Shown here: positions 15,875-24,616 of the stretch, piece by piece
Position numbering within the stretch: the stretch's first letter is position 1
Layout of the letters: the number at the start of each line of letters is the position of its first letter
NCBI GenBank assembly: GCA_016710065.1
Contig: JADJLP010000002.1
Span: forward strand, 682,001-746,000
Length of the DNA: 64,000 nt
Source: Candidatus Ideonella esbjergensis
Lineage (GTDB): Bacteria; Pseudomonadota; Gammaproteobacteria; Burkholderiales; Burkholderiaceae_C
Direction: 5' to 3'
Program-made: the position numbers and the translations under genes
Notes under the pieces: generated by a model
Databases searched by the model: none
Told to the model about the DNA's origin: nothing
The model's input: only the letters and a program-made list of their open reading frames with translations

Positions 15875-18007
15875 ATGCCCCACAGCCTCCCACCCCTCAT
15901 CCTGCGCGGCCGCCCCGAACCCATGGGCGCGCTGGCGCGCGACGGCGGCGTCAACTTCGCCGTGTTTTCGCAGCACGCCGAGAAGATCGAGCTTTGTGTG
16001 TTCGACGCCAGCGGGGTGCGCGAGCTCAAGCGCTACACGCTGCATGGTCCCACCGACCAGACCTTCCATGGCTTCCTGCCGGACGTGGGGCCGGGCCTGG
16101 TGTACGGCCTGCGTGCCCACGGCCGCTACCAGCCCCAGGCGGGCCACCGCTTCAACCCCAACAAGCTGCTGCTCGACCCCTGCGCCCGCGAGATCGTCGG
16201 CGCCTTCCGCTGGACCGGCGTGCACCACGGCTACGCACAGGGCCATCCGGACGGCCTGCGCTCGTTCGACACGCGCGACAACGCGCTGCACGCGCTCAAG
16301 GCGCGGGTGCCTGAGGCGGCCGTTCCTGCGCCCGACTCTGCGCCGCGCCTGCCCACCGCCGACCTGGCTTTGTACGAAGTGCATGTCAAAGCCTTCAGCC
16401 AGTTGCACCCCCAGATTCCGCCCGAGCTGCGCGGCAGCTACGCGGGCCTGGCCCACCCGGCCGCCATCGCCCACTTCAAGGCCCTGGGCGTCACCACGCT
16501 GTCGCTGCTGCCGGTGCACTACCACCTCGATGAACCCTCGCTGGTGGACCGCGGCCTGGTCAACGCCTGGGGCTACAACACGCTGGGCTTTTTCGCGGCC
16601 GACCCCTGCCTGGCGCGGCCGGCCCACCGCGACGACCCGGCGGCCGTGAACGCCGAGTTCCGCCAGATGGTGCAAGACCTGCACGCCGCCGGCCTGGAGG
16701 TGGTGCTGGACGTGGTGTTCAACCACACACCCGAGGGCAGCGAGGCCGGCAGCACGCTGAGCTTTCGCGGTCTGGACAACGCTGCCTGGTACATGCTGCG
16801 GCAAGACGACGCCAGCCACTGCGAGAACATCAGCGGCTGCGGCAACACGCTCAATGTGTCGCACCCCAAGGTCACGCAGTTCGTGCTCGACTCCTTGCGC
16901 TACTGGGTGCAGGTGATGGGCGTGGACGGCTTCCGCTTTGATCTGGCGCCGGTGCTGGGCCGCGGCCGCCACGGCTTTGACCCGAACGCGGCCTTCTTCA
17001 CCGCGCTGCGTCAGGACCCGGTGCTGGCGCGCGTGCACCTCATCGCCGAGCCCTGGGACGCGGGCTTTGATGGTTATCAGGTGGGTCGCTTTCCCGGCCG
17101 CTTCCTGGAGTGGAACGACAAGTTCCGCGACACGGTGCGCCGCTACTGGCTCTACCGTGGCGTGCAGCGCGGCGAACTGGCGCGCCGCTTCACTGGCAGC
17201 AGCGATCTGTTCCACCACGGCCAGCGCCGGCCCAGCGCGTCGGTGAACTTCATCGCCGTGCACGACGGCTTCACTCTGGCCGACGTGGTGAGCTACAGCG
17301 CCAAGCACAACGAGGCCAATGGCGAGGGCAACCGCGACGGCCGCGACGGCGAGCCCTGCGCCAACTTCGGCGTCGAAGGCCCCACCAGCGACCCCGCCAC
17401 CCTGGCCCTGCGCGGCCGCGTGCAGCGCGCCATGCTGGCCACGCTGCTGCTGGCCCAGGGCACACCCATGCTGGGCGGCGGCGACGAGATAGCCCGCAGC
17501 CAGGGAGGCAACAACAACGCCTACTGCGCCAATGGTGCCAAGCCCCTGGGCTGGTTCGATTGGCCCAACGCCGACCTGGGCCTGGCACGGTTTGTGGGTG
17601 AGGTGCTGGCGCTGCGGCGGGCCGAGCCTTCGCTGCGCCACGACCGCTGGTTCCAGAGCCACCCGGCCGCGCCCGGCGAGCGCAGCCTGGTGTGGCTCAC
17701 CCCTGCCGGGCGCGAAATGCAGGTGAGCGACTGGCACGACGAACACAGCCACGCCTTCGCCTGCAAGATCCTGCCCGGCGAGGCCGATGACGAGCACCCG
17801 TCTGCCGGCGGCAGCGCGAGGCTGCTGCTGGCCTTCAACCCCGACATCCTGCCCACCCGCTTCACGCTGCCGCCCTGTGGTGAGGGCGAGTGGCAGTTGT
17901 CGCTCGACAGCAGCGGCCAACTGCAGCCCGGCCATGCCGTGCCCGCCAACCAGACCTTGCTCGTGCCCGACCACGCCCTGGTGGTGCTGCGCCATGTGGT
18001 GGCTTGA
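15875..18007 (+). CDS. glgX: Glycogen debranching enzyme
   Basis: GH13 isoamylase-type debranching enzyme, 710 residues, hydrolysing alpha-1,6 branches of phosphorylase-limited glycogen. It has an amino-terminal CBM48, then VVFNHTPEGSEAGSTLSFRG, GVDGFRFDLAPVLGR with the nucleophile, LIAEPWD with the acid/base, and NFIAVHDGFTLADVVSY. The ATG at 15875 begins MPHSLPPLILRGRPEPMGA, the normal GlgX start; the frame stays open upstream through glgB only as a shadow. It lies 32 bases after glgB, with only a weak AGG ribosome site. Confidence 0.93.
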   Translation: MPHSLPPLILRGRPEPMGALARDGGVNFAVFSQHAEKIELCVFDASGVRELKRYTLHGPTDQTFHGFLPDVGPGLVYGLRAHGRYQPQAGHRFNPNKLLLDPCAREIVGAFRWTGVHHGYAQGHPDGLRSFDTRDNALHALKARVPEAAVPAPDSAPRLPTADLALYEVHVKAFSQLHPQIPPELRGSYAGLAHPAAIAHFKALGVTTLSLLPVHYHLDEPSLVDRGLVNAWGYNTLGFFAADPCLARPAHRDDPAAVNAEFRQMVQDLHAAGLEVVLDVVFNHTPEGSEAGSTLSFRGLDNAAWYMLRQDDASHCENISGCGNTLNVSHPKVTQFVLDSLRYWVQVMGVDGFRFDLAPVLGRGRHGFDPNAAFFTALRQDPVLARVHLIAEPWDAGFDGYQVGRFPGRFLEWNDKFRDTVRRYWLYRGVQRGELARRFTGSSDLFHHGQRRPSASVNFIAVHDGFTLADVVSYSAKHNEANGEGNRDGRDGEPCANFGVEGPTSDPATLALRGRVQRAMLATLLLAQGTPMLGGGDEIARSQGGNNNAYCANGAKPLGWFDWPNADLGLARFVGEVLALRRAEPSLRHDRWFQSHPAAPGERSLVWLTPAGREMQVSDWHDEHSHAFACKILPGEADDEHPSAGGSARLLLAFNPDILPTRFTLPPCGEGEWQLSLDSSGQLQPGHAVPANQTLLVPDHALVVLRHVVA

Positions 18008-18023
18008 GAACTGCACCTTTCCC

Positions 18024-18116
18024 CGTCATTCCCGCGCAGGCGGGAATCCAGAACCTGCCGGAAGCCATGGATCCCCGCCCCCCGCCTACGCGGGGGCAGG
18101 CTCCGCGGGGATGACG
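18024..18116. repeat. Inverted pair of palindromic repeats between glgX and malQ
   Basis: A forward copy of the TTCCCGC-GCGGGAA repeat (18024-18050) faces a degenerate inverted copy (18068-18116, TGGATCCCCGCC to GCGGGGATGACGG) with an expanded GC-rich centre. Together they can fold into a large hairpin within the operon spacer, which could attenuate or stabilise the transcript. The 163-base gap contains no gene. Confidence 0.7.
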
Positions 18117-18170
18117 GCAGCGCGCGCGAAGAACGAACCACGACAACAATCACTCTGAAGAGACACACCC

Positions 18171-19691
18171 ATGCAACTGCCCAACCGCTCCTCCGGCGTG
18201 CTGCTGCACATCACCTCACTGCCCGGCCCGCATGGCATTGGCGATTTCGGCCCCGCCGCTTACCACTTTGTGGATTGGCTGCAGTCGGCCGGCCAGCACC
18301 TCTGGCAGTGGTTGCCCACCACGCCCATCGGCCCCGGCAACTCGCCGTACCAAAGCGTGTCGGCCTTTGCTGGCAGCCCGCTGATGGTGGCGCTGGAGCC
18401 GCTGGTGAAAAAGGGCTGGCTCACGCTGCCTGCGCTGCCCGCCTTCAACGACCACGCCGTGGATTTCGGCCAGGTGGTGCCCTGGCGGGGTGAGCGTTTG
18501 CGTGAAGCCGAAGCGGGCTTCCGAGCCCAGGCCACACCCGCCGAGCGCGAGGCATTTGCCGCCTGGCAAAAGGCCCAGGCCAGTTGGCTGGACGACTACA
18601 CCCTGTTCATGGCACTGGAAACCGCACACCAGGGCCAGTGCTGGTGGCAGTGGCCCGTGCCGCTGCGCACGCGCAATGCCAGGGCCTTGGCCGCAGCGCG
18701 CACCGAGCACGCCGCCGAGATCGTCTACTGGGCCTTTGTGCAGTGGTGCTTCGACACGCAGGCCGCCGAGCTCAAGGCCTATGCCAACGCCAAGGGCGTG
18801 GCGCTGATGGGCGACCTGCCCATCTTCATCGCCCACCACAGCGCCGACTGCTGGGCCCGCCCCGACCTGTACTTCCTGGACGACGAGAGCCAGCCCAGCG
18901 TGGTGGCCGGCGTGCCGCCCGACATCTTCAGCGTGGACGGCCAGCGCTGGGGCAACCCGCTGTACCGCTGGGACCGCATGGCCCAGGAGAAATTTGCCTG
19001 GTGGACGGCGCGCATCCGCCGCGCCATGGACCAGGCCGACGTGTTCCGCATCGACCACTTCCGCGGCTTCGCCAGCTACTACGAGATCCCCGCCAGTTGC
19101 CCCACGGCGGTGGAAGGCACCTGGGTGCCGGGCCCCGGCATCGCGCTGTTCCAGGCCATTGAGAAGGCGCTGGGCCAGTTGCCCATCATTGCCGAGGACC
19201 TGGGCCTGGTCACGCCCGACGTGGTGGCGCTGCTGCTGGCCAGCGGTTTTCCGCGCATGAAGATCGTGCAGTTCGCCTTTGGCGGCGACGGCACGCACGA
19301 GTTTCTGCCGCACAACTACGACCCCAACACCGTGGTCTACACCGGCACCCACGACAACGACACCGTGCACGGTTGGTGGGCCAACGGCGCTACGCCACGC
19401 GAACGTGAATACGCCTGCAGCTACCTGGCCTGCGGCGCGCACGACATCCACTGGGGCATGATCCGCGCCGCCGCCAATTCGGTGAGCCGGTTTGCCGTGT
19501 TCCCGCTGCAGGATGTGCTGGGCCTGGGGCCCGAGCACCGCATGAACTTGCCCGGCAGCCTGGGCGGCAGCAACTGGGCCTGGCGCTACACCTGGGACAT
19601 GGTGGGTGCTGAACCTGCGCGGGTGCTGGGGCTGATCACCGCCGCATCAGGGCGTGGCCCCTTGGAGCTGCTGCACTTGCCCGCGACCTGA
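18171..19691 (+). CDS. malQ: 4-alpha-glucanotransferase (amylomaltase)
   Basis: GH77 enzyme, 506 residues, disproportionating maltodextrins in the cytoplasm. The start MQLPNRSSGVLLHITSLPGPHGIGDFG is the short bacterial amylomaltase type. Catalytic blocks are DVFRIDHFRGFASYYEIP with the nucleophile aspartate, IIAEDLGLVTPDVV with the acid/base glutamate, and TGTHDNDTVHGWW. It ends the glgP-glgB-glgX-malQ series and complements the MalEFGK importer by converting incoming maltodextrins to phosphorylase substrates. Confidence 0.94.
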   Translation: MQLPNRSSGVLLHITSLPGPHGIGDFGPAAYHFVDWLQSAGQHLWQWLPTTPIGPGNSPYQSVSAFAGSPLMVALEPLVKKGWLTLPALPAFNDHAVDFGQVVPWRGERLREAEAGFRAQATPAEREAFAAWQKAQASWLDDYTLFMALETAHQGQCWWQWPVPLRTRNARALAAARTEHAAEIVYWAFVQWCFDTQAAELKAYANAKGVALMGDLPIFIAHHSADCWARPDLYFLDDESQPSVVAGVPPDIFSVDGQRWGNPLYRWDRMAQEKFAWWTARIRRAMDQADVFRIDHFRGFASYYEIPASCPTAVEGTWVPGPGIALFQAIEKALGQLPIIAEDLGLVTPDVVALLLASGFPRMKIVQFAFGGDGTHEFLPHNYDPNTVVYTGTHDNDTVHGWWANGATPREREYACSYLACGAHDIHWGMIRAAANSVSRFAVFPLQDVLGLGPEHRMNLPGSLGGSNWAWRYTWDMVGAEPARVLGLITAASGRGPLELLHLPAT

Positions 19692-19810
19692 TATGACTTT
19701 GCGGGCAGAGGCACCCATGCGCTGCCGTGCCTGCTTTCAGTAGCCGAGGGGCGGGGCCTGAAAAGTGCCAGAGGCATCTGAAGCTGCTGCCCTTGCCGAC
19801 AGCGGGGCCT

Positions 19811-19839
19811 GGCCATGCCGTGCATTGGCACGGCTGGCC
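19811..19839 (+). terminator. Hairpin between malQ and the DMT transporter
   Basis: GCCGTGC and GCACGGC pair across a four-base ATTG loop, extended by GGCC/GGCC on either side. The stem is strong but no U-tract follows, so an intrinsic terminator is uncertain; a Rho-linked or attenuating structure fits equally. Confidence 0.4.
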
Positions 19840-19863
19840 TCGGAGGCTCGCGCAGAAAGTAGC

Positions 19864-20922
19864 ATGCCTGTGATGCGCATGCCTTTGCCTTTGCACCCCA
19901 CCGGCGCCACCGCCGCCTTGTTGGCGGCGCTGCTGTTCGGCGCCGGCACGCCGTTGGCCAAGGCGCTGTTGCACAGCGTCAGCCCCTGGCTGCTGGCGGC
20001 CTTGCTCTACCTGGGCTCTGGCCTGGGCCTGTGGCTCTACCGCCGTGCGGTGAGGGCACCCGCCGTGCGCTTGCCCCGTGCCGAGCGGCGCTGGTTTGTC
20101 GCCGCCGTGCTGAGCGGTGGGGTGACGGGGCCGGTGTTGCTGATGTTCGGGCTCACGCGCATGCCGGCTTCGGGGGCCTCACTGCTGCTCAATGCCGAGG
20201 CGGTGTTCACCGCGCTGCTGGCCTGGTTCGTGTTCCACGAGCCGGTGGACCGCCGCATCGCCTTGGGCATGGCGGCCATTGCCGCCGGCGCCGTGGTGCT
20301 GAGCTGGCCGGGCGAGGCCCGCTTTGCCGATCTGGGGCCGGCGCTGGCGGTGCTGGGCGCTTGCGCGGCCTGGGGCCTGGACAACAACCTCACGCGCAAG
20401 GTGGCGCTTGCGGATGCCAGCTGGATCGCCTGCGTCAAAGGCCTGGTGGCCGGCAGCGTCAACCTGGTGCTGGCCTTGGCGCTGGGCGCGCAATGGCCTG
20501 CCTGGCCCGCAGTGGCCGGGGCGCTGGCTGTGGGGCTGGCCGCCTATGGCGTGAGCCTGGCGCTGTTCGTGGTAGGCCTTCGCCAGCTGGGTACGGCCCG
20601 CGCGGGGGCCTATTTCTCGGTGGCGCCGTTCTTTGGTGCGCTGGTGGCCTTGGCCTGGGGTGAGCCGCTCACGCCTGGCCTGCTGGCCGGCGGCGGCCTG
20701 ATGGCCCTGGGCGTGTGGCTGCACCTGACCGAGCACCATGCGCACGAACACGCCCACGCGGTCCTGGCCCATGCCCACGCCCATGTGCACGACGCGCACC
20801 ACCAGCATGTCCACGCCGCTGATCCAGCGCCGGGCGTGCGGCACAGCCACTGGCACAGCCATGAGCCCCTGGTGCACCAGCACCCCCATTTCCCGGACGC
20901 GCACCACCACCACCGGCACTGA
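19864..20922 (+). CDS. DMT-family (EamA) transporter with histidine-rich tail
   Basis: Drug/metabolite transporter of 352 residues with ten predicted helices in two EamA repeats. GTPLAKALLHSVSPWLLAALLYLGSG and the mid-protein EPVDRRIALGMAAIAAGAVVLS are typical of the family. The last 60 or so residues are extremely histidine-rich (HEHAHAVLAHAHAHVHDAHH and onwards to HHHHRH) and would lie in the cytoplasm, pointing to metal-ion binding or transport. Such tails occur in a recognised subset of EamA proteins; the substrate is not established. The ATG at 19864 is chosen because it precedes the first helix closely; ATGs at 19873 and 19879 are alternatives. It separates malQ from fliL. Confidence 0.85.
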   Translation: MPVMRMPLPLHPTGATAALLAALLFGAGTPLAKALLHSVSPWLLAALLYLGSGLGLWLYRRAVRAPAVRLPRAERRWFVAAVLSGGVTGPVLLMFGLTRMPASGASLLLNAEAVFTALLAWFVFHEPVDRRIALGMAAIAAGAVVLSWPGEARFADLGPALAVLGACAAWGLDNNLTRKVALADASWIACVKGLVAGSVNLVLALALGAQWPAWPAVAGALAVGLAAYGVSLALFVVGLRQLGTARAGAYFSVAPFFGALVALAWGEPLTPGLLAGGGLMALGVWLHLTEHHAHEHAHAVLAHAHAHVHDAHHQHVHAADPAPGVRHSHWHSHEPLVHQHPHFPDAHHHHRH

Positions 20923-21073
20923 CGGTGATGGCCGTAAGGCGCCAGAGTCTCCGAAAACCTCCCGCTTATTGCGGCTTCGGCCAGGGGGGTGGCTCTCAAT
21001 AATGGCTTGAACACGGATATCAGCTGCCGCCCCTTCGGGTGGCCGCCGCACCGACGCCAGCAAGGAGATCCCC

Positions 21074-21706
21074 ATGTCCGCAGCCGCAGCCGCCACCCCC
21101 GCCGCTGAAGCCCCGCCCCCCAAGGGCAAGAAGAAGATGATCATCATCATTGCCGCCGTGGCCGTGCTGCTGGCGGGCGGTGGCGGTGCCTTCTTCATGA
21201 TGAAGAAGAAGGCCGCCGACGAGGCCGCCGCCGCTGAAGAGGGCGATGGCACCTCCCAGGTTGAGAAGAAGCCCAAGAAAGACAAGAAGGACGACAAGCA
21301 CGCGCTGCCCATCTTTGTGCCGCTCGACCCCTTCGTCGTCAACCTGGCCGACCGCGACGTGGACCGGTTTGCCCAGATCGGCATCACCTTGCAGACCGAG
21401 GACGCCCACGCCGGCGACACCATCAAGGCCTATCTGCCGGCGATCCGCAACAACATCCTTCTGCTGCTCTCGCGCAAGACCTCGCAAGACCTGGCTGGCG
21501 CCGACGGCAAGGAGCGCCTGGCCGCTCAGGTGCTGCGCGTGTCCGTGCAGCCCATGGGCATCGAGCTGGAAGACGAGGAAGCTGCGGCCGCCGAGGACGC
21601 CCACGCCGCCCCGGTGAAGAAAGGCAAGGGCAAGGCCAAGCAGTTCGACACCATCGACGACTCACCCATCAAGGCCGTGCAGTTCTCCAGCTTCATCATC
21701 CAATGA
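21074..21706 (+). CDS. fliL: Flagellar basal body-associated protein FliL
   Basis: Single-pass inner-membrane protein near the stator, 210 residues. A short cytoplasmic proline/lysine stretch precedes one helix (MIIIIAAVAVLLAGGGGAFFMM, residues about 22-43), then a charged linker and the conserved FliL domain (FVPLDPFVVNLADRDVDRFAQIGITLQ). It ends VQFSSFIIQ as FliL proteins do. The linker and a second alanine/lysine-rich insert near residue 185 make it longer than Escherichia FliL (154). AAGGAG at 21062-21067 supports the start. It opens the fliLMNOPQR operon. Confidence 0.93.
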   Translation: MSAAAAATPAAEAPPPKGKKKMIIIIAAVAVLLAGGGGAFFMMKKKAADEAAAAEEGDGTSQVEKKPKKDKKDDKHALPIFVPLDPFVVNLADRDVDRFAQIGITLQTEDAHAGDTIKAYLPAIRNNILLLLSRKTSQDLAGADGKERLAAQVLRVSVQPMGIELEDEEAAAAEDAHAAPVKKGKGKAKQFDTIDDSPIKAVQFSSFIIQ

Positions 21707-21746
21707 GCGACGTGATCGCGGTGCCAGCGCCCTCGACGGTCTCACC

Positions 21747-22751
21747 ATGAACCAGCAAATCCTCTCCCAAGACGAAGTCGATGCACTGCTGCAAGGCATC
21801 ACCGGCGAGAGTCAGAAGCTAGAGCAGGAAGATGCGCCCTCCGGCGGCATCCGCGACTACGACCTGGCCAACCAGGAGCGCATCGTTCGCGGTCGCATGC
21901 CGACCATGGAGATCATCTGCGAGCGCTTTGCCCGCAACATCCGCGTGGGCCTGTTCAACCTGATCCGCAAGAGCCCCGAGATTTCGATTGGTGGCATCAA
22001 GGTGCAGAAGTACAGCGCCTTCTTGCGCGAGATCGTGGTGCCCACCAACTTCAACATCGTGCAGGTGCGGCCGCTGCGCGGCACCGGCCTGATCGTCTGC
22101 GACCCGGCCATCGTGTTCTCGGTCATCGACGCCCTGTTCGGCGGTGCTGGCAAGTTCCACACCCGCATCGAGGGGCGCGATTTCTCGGCCACCGAACAGC
22201 GCGTCATCGAGCGCCTGGTGGGCGTCATCATTGCCGAGTACCACAAGGCCTGGGCCGGCATCTACCCGCTGGAGCTGGACTACCAGCGCAGCGAGATGCA
22301 GCCGCAGTTCGCCAACATCGCCACGCCCAGCGAGATCGTGGTGGCCACCAGCTTCACGCTGGAGATCGGCGAGACCTCGGGCTCGGTGCACTTCTGCATT
22401 CCCTATTCCACGCTGGAGCCCATTCGCGACGTGCTGTATTCGTCGATCCAGGGCGATTCGGTGGAGCCCGACCACCGCTGGGTCAACCTGCTCAAGCAGC
22501 AGATTCAGAGCGCCGAGGTGGACCTGGTGGCCGAACTGGGCACGGCACCGGCCACCGTGGAGCAACTGCTGGCATTGAAGCCAGGCGATTTCGTGGAGCT
22601 GGACCTGGAGCAACTGATCCAGGCCAAGGTGGACGGGGTGCCGGTGTTTGACTGCCACTACGGCACCTCGGATGGCAAGTACGCCATCAAGATCGATCGC
22701 ATGTTGACCGGCTCGAACCAGGGCTGGCTTGGAGAAAAAAATGTCAGCTGA
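21747..22751 (+). CDS. fliM: Flagellar motor switch protein FliM
   Basis: C-ring switch protein, 334 residues. The amino-terminal CheY-P-binding peptide ILSQDEVDALLQGITG is intact, followed by the CheC-like middle domain and a carboxy-terminal SpoA domain (VELDLEQLIQAKVDGVPVFDC). It overlaps fliN by 11 bases. It interacts with FliG and FliN to set rotation direction (family knowledge). Confidence 0.96.
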   Translation: MNQQILSQDEVDALLQGITGESQKLEQEDAPSGGIRDYDLANQERIVRGRMPTMEIICERFARNIRVGLFNLIRKSPEISIGGIKVQKYSAFLREIVVPTNFNIVQVRPLRGTGLIVCDPAIVFSVIDALFGGAGKFHTRIEGRDFSATEQRVIERLVGVIIAEYHKAWAGIYPLELDYQRSEMQPQFANIATPSEIVVATSFTLEIGETSGSVHFCIPYSTLEPIRDVLYSSIQGDSVEPDHRWVNLLKQQIQSAEVDLVAELGTAPATVEQLLALKPGDFVELDLEQLIQAKVDGVPVFDCHYGTSDGKYAIKIDRMLTGSNQGWLGEKNVS

Positions 22752-23190
22752 AGACGTCAAGGGCCAAGACGACATGGCCGACGCCTGGGCCGCGGCCCTG
22801 GCCGAATCCTCGGGTGGCAGCACCAGCGGCAATGAAGTGGCCAGCGAGGTGGCACAGCCTGCCGAGCAGGTGGCGCCCGCCGCCTTCACCAACTTCGCGC
22901 CCACCAGTGGCGGTGGCGGTGCCGGCAACGACATCAACATGATCCTGGACATCCCGGTGCAGCTCACCGTGGAGCTGGGCCGCACCCGCATCCCGATCAA
23001 GAACATCCTGCAACTCGCGCAGGGTTCGGTGGTGGAGCTTGATGCACTGGCCGGCGAACCCATGGATGTGCTGGTGAACGGCTTTCTGATCGCCCAGGGC
23101 GAGGTGGTGGTGGTGAACGACAAGTTCGGCATCCGCCTCACCGACATCGTCACGCCCAGCGAGCGCATGCGCCGCCTGAGCCGCGTGTAG
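22741..23190 (+). CDS. fliN: Flagellar motor switch protein FliN
   Basis: C-ring component of 149 residues. A low-complexity amino terminus of about 65 residues precedes the SpoA domain (MILDIPVQLTVELGRTRIPIKNILQLAQGSVVELD). The ATG at 22741 overlaps the fliM end and has GGAG directly upstream; the in-frame TTG at 22729 is unlikely. Confidence 0.95.
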   Translation: MSAEDVKGQDDMADAWAAALAESSGGSTSGNEVASEVAQPAEQVAPAAFTNFAPTSGGGGAGNDINMILDIPVQLTVELGRTRIPIKNILQLAQGSVVELDALAGEPMDVLVNGFLIAQGEVVVVNDKFGIRLTDIVTPSERMRRLSRV

Positions 23191-23200
23191 AGGTTTGCCC

Positions 23201-23557
23201 ATGAGCACATCCGCCCTGATGCCGCTGCTGGCCTTTGCCGCCGTGGTGCTGATGATTCCTGCAGCGCTGTGGCTGATGCGCCGTGCCGGCCTGGGCGGCG
23301 CGGCACCTGGCAACCTGCTGCGCGTGGTGTCCAGCCTGTCGCTCTCACCCTCGCAAAAGATCGTGATCGTGGCGCTGACGCCGGGCACGGCGGGCCAGTG
23401 GCTGGTGCTGGGCGTCACAGGTGAGAACATCAACATGCTGACCGCGCTGGACGCCCCCGCAGGCGTGCCGCTGGCCATCAGCGAACCGCACGCGCCCTCG
23501 GTGGCGCAGCTGATCGAGCGTTTCCGCCAAGGCAAGGTGGGGGGCGGCCATGACTGA
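23201..23557 (+). CDS. fliO: Flagellar biosynthetic protein FliO
   Basis: Small single-span membrane protein of 118 residues that supports assembly of the FliP ring. One helix lies near residues 5-26; a cytoplasmic domain containing LRVVSSLSLSPSQKIVIVAL follows. The start at 23201 is ten bases after the fliN stop, and the end overlaps fliP by eight bases. Sequence conservation in this family is low, so position in the operon carries much of the weight. Confidence 0.88.
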   Translation: MSTSALMPLLAFAAVVLMIPAALWLMRRAGLGGAAPGNLLRVVSSLSLSPSQKIVIVALTPGTAGQWLVLGVTGENINMLTALDAPAGVPLAISEPHAPSVAQLIERFRQGKVGGGHD

Positions 23558-24335
23558 AGCCGCAAGCCGCCGCGCGGCCCTGCGCTGCGTGGCCGGCCTG
23601 GCCCTGCTGCTGCCGCTCGCGGGCTGGGCCCAAGTGGCGGCGCCGGCAGTGGCACCTGCGGGCCCGGTGCTGCCGCTGCTGATAGGGCAGGGTGCGGGTG
23701 GCAACAGCTACTCGGTGCCCATGCAGACCCTGCTGTTCTTCACCGCGCTGAGCTTTCTGCCAGCGGTGCTGTTGATGATGACGGGCTTCACCCGCATCGT
23801 CATCGTGCTCTCGCTGTTGCGCCAGGCGCTGGGCACGCAGGCCGCGCCACCCAACCAGGTCATCATCGGCCTCTCCCTGTTCATGACCTTCTTCGTGATG
23901 TCGCCCACGTTCGACAAGGTCTACGACAACGCCTGGGCGCCTTATGCCGCCAACCAGATTGCCTTTGACGAAGCCTTGAAGCGCGGCGAGGTGCCGATGC
24001 GCGAGTTCATGCTCAAGCAGACCCGCCAGTCGGACGTGGAACTGTTTGCCAAGCTGGCCAAGCTCGACAAGAACATCAAAGGCGAGAACGTGCCCATCAA
24101 GGTGCTGGTGCCGGCCTTCGTCACCAGCGAGTTGAAGAGCGCCTTCCAGATCGGCTTCCTGATCTTCATCCCCTTCCTGATCATCGACATGATCGTGGCC
24201 AGCGTCCTGATGTCGCTGGGCATGATGATGCTGTCGCCAGTGCTGGTGGCGCTGCCCTTCAAGCTGATGCTGTTTGTGCTGGCCGATGGCTGGAACCTGC
24301 TGCTGGGCTCGCTGGCAGCGAGCTTTGCGACCTAG
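23550..24335 (+). CDS. fliP: Flagellar export gate protein FliP
   Basis: Type III export gate component, 261 residues. A cleavable signal peptide (to about residue 28, AGWAQ) precedes the mature protein. QTLLFFTALSFLPAVLLMMTGFTRIVIVLSLLRQALGTQ and LIFIPFLIIDMIVASVLMSLGMMML are the hallmark helices. It forms the FliPQR pore with the next two genes. Confidence 0.96.
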   Translation: MTEAASRRAALRCVAGLALLLPLAGWAQVAAPAVAPAGPVLPLLIGQGAGGNSYSVPMQTLLFFTALSFLPAVLLMMTGFTRIVIVLSLLRQALGTQAAPPNQVIIGLSLFMTFFVMSPTFDKVYDNAWAPYAANQIAFDEALKRGEVPMREFMLKQTRQSDVELFAKLAKLDKNIKGENVPIKVLVPAFVTSELKSAFQIGFLIFIPFLIIDMIVASVLMSLGMMMLSPVLVALPFKLMLFVLADGWNLLLGSLAASFAT

Positions 24336-24346
24336 ACTGAAACCTC

Positions 24347-24616
24347 ATGGATTCCACCCAAGTCTTTTCCATAGGCCAGCATGGCCTGCTGATGCTGCTC
24401 ACCGTGGCGGCGCCGCTGCTGCTGGTGGTGTTGGTGGTGGGCGTGCTGGTGAGCATCTTCCAGGCCGCCACCCAGATCAACGAGGCCACGCTGAGCTTCG
24501 TGCCCAAGCTGCTCGCGGCGGTGGCCGTGATGGCCGTGGCCGGGCCCTGGATGATGACCACGCTGGTGGACTATTTGCGCAGCATGCTGATGTCCATCGC
24601 CACGGCCACAGGATGA
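24347..24616 (+). CDS. fliQ: Flagellar export gate protein FliQ
   Basis: Two-helix membrane protein of 89 residues, the normal size for FliQ. The motif VGVLVSIFQAATQINEATLSFVPK between the helices is diagnostic. It begins 11 bases after fliP and overlaps fliR by four bases (ATGA at 24613). Confidence 0.96.
   Translation: MDSTQVFSIGQHGLLMLLTVAAPLLLVVLVVGVLVSIFQAATQINEATLSFVPKLLAAVAVMAVAGPWMMTTLVDYLRSMLMSIATATG

Noticed and set aside
13458..15893. Open frame of 811 codons on the minus strand opposite glgB
   Set aside because: Antisense shadow; glgB on the plus strand has all catalytic residues.
15860..18016. Open frame of 718 codons on the minus strand opposite glgX
   Set aside because: Antisense shadow of glgX, with composition typical of reverse-strand frames and no motifs.
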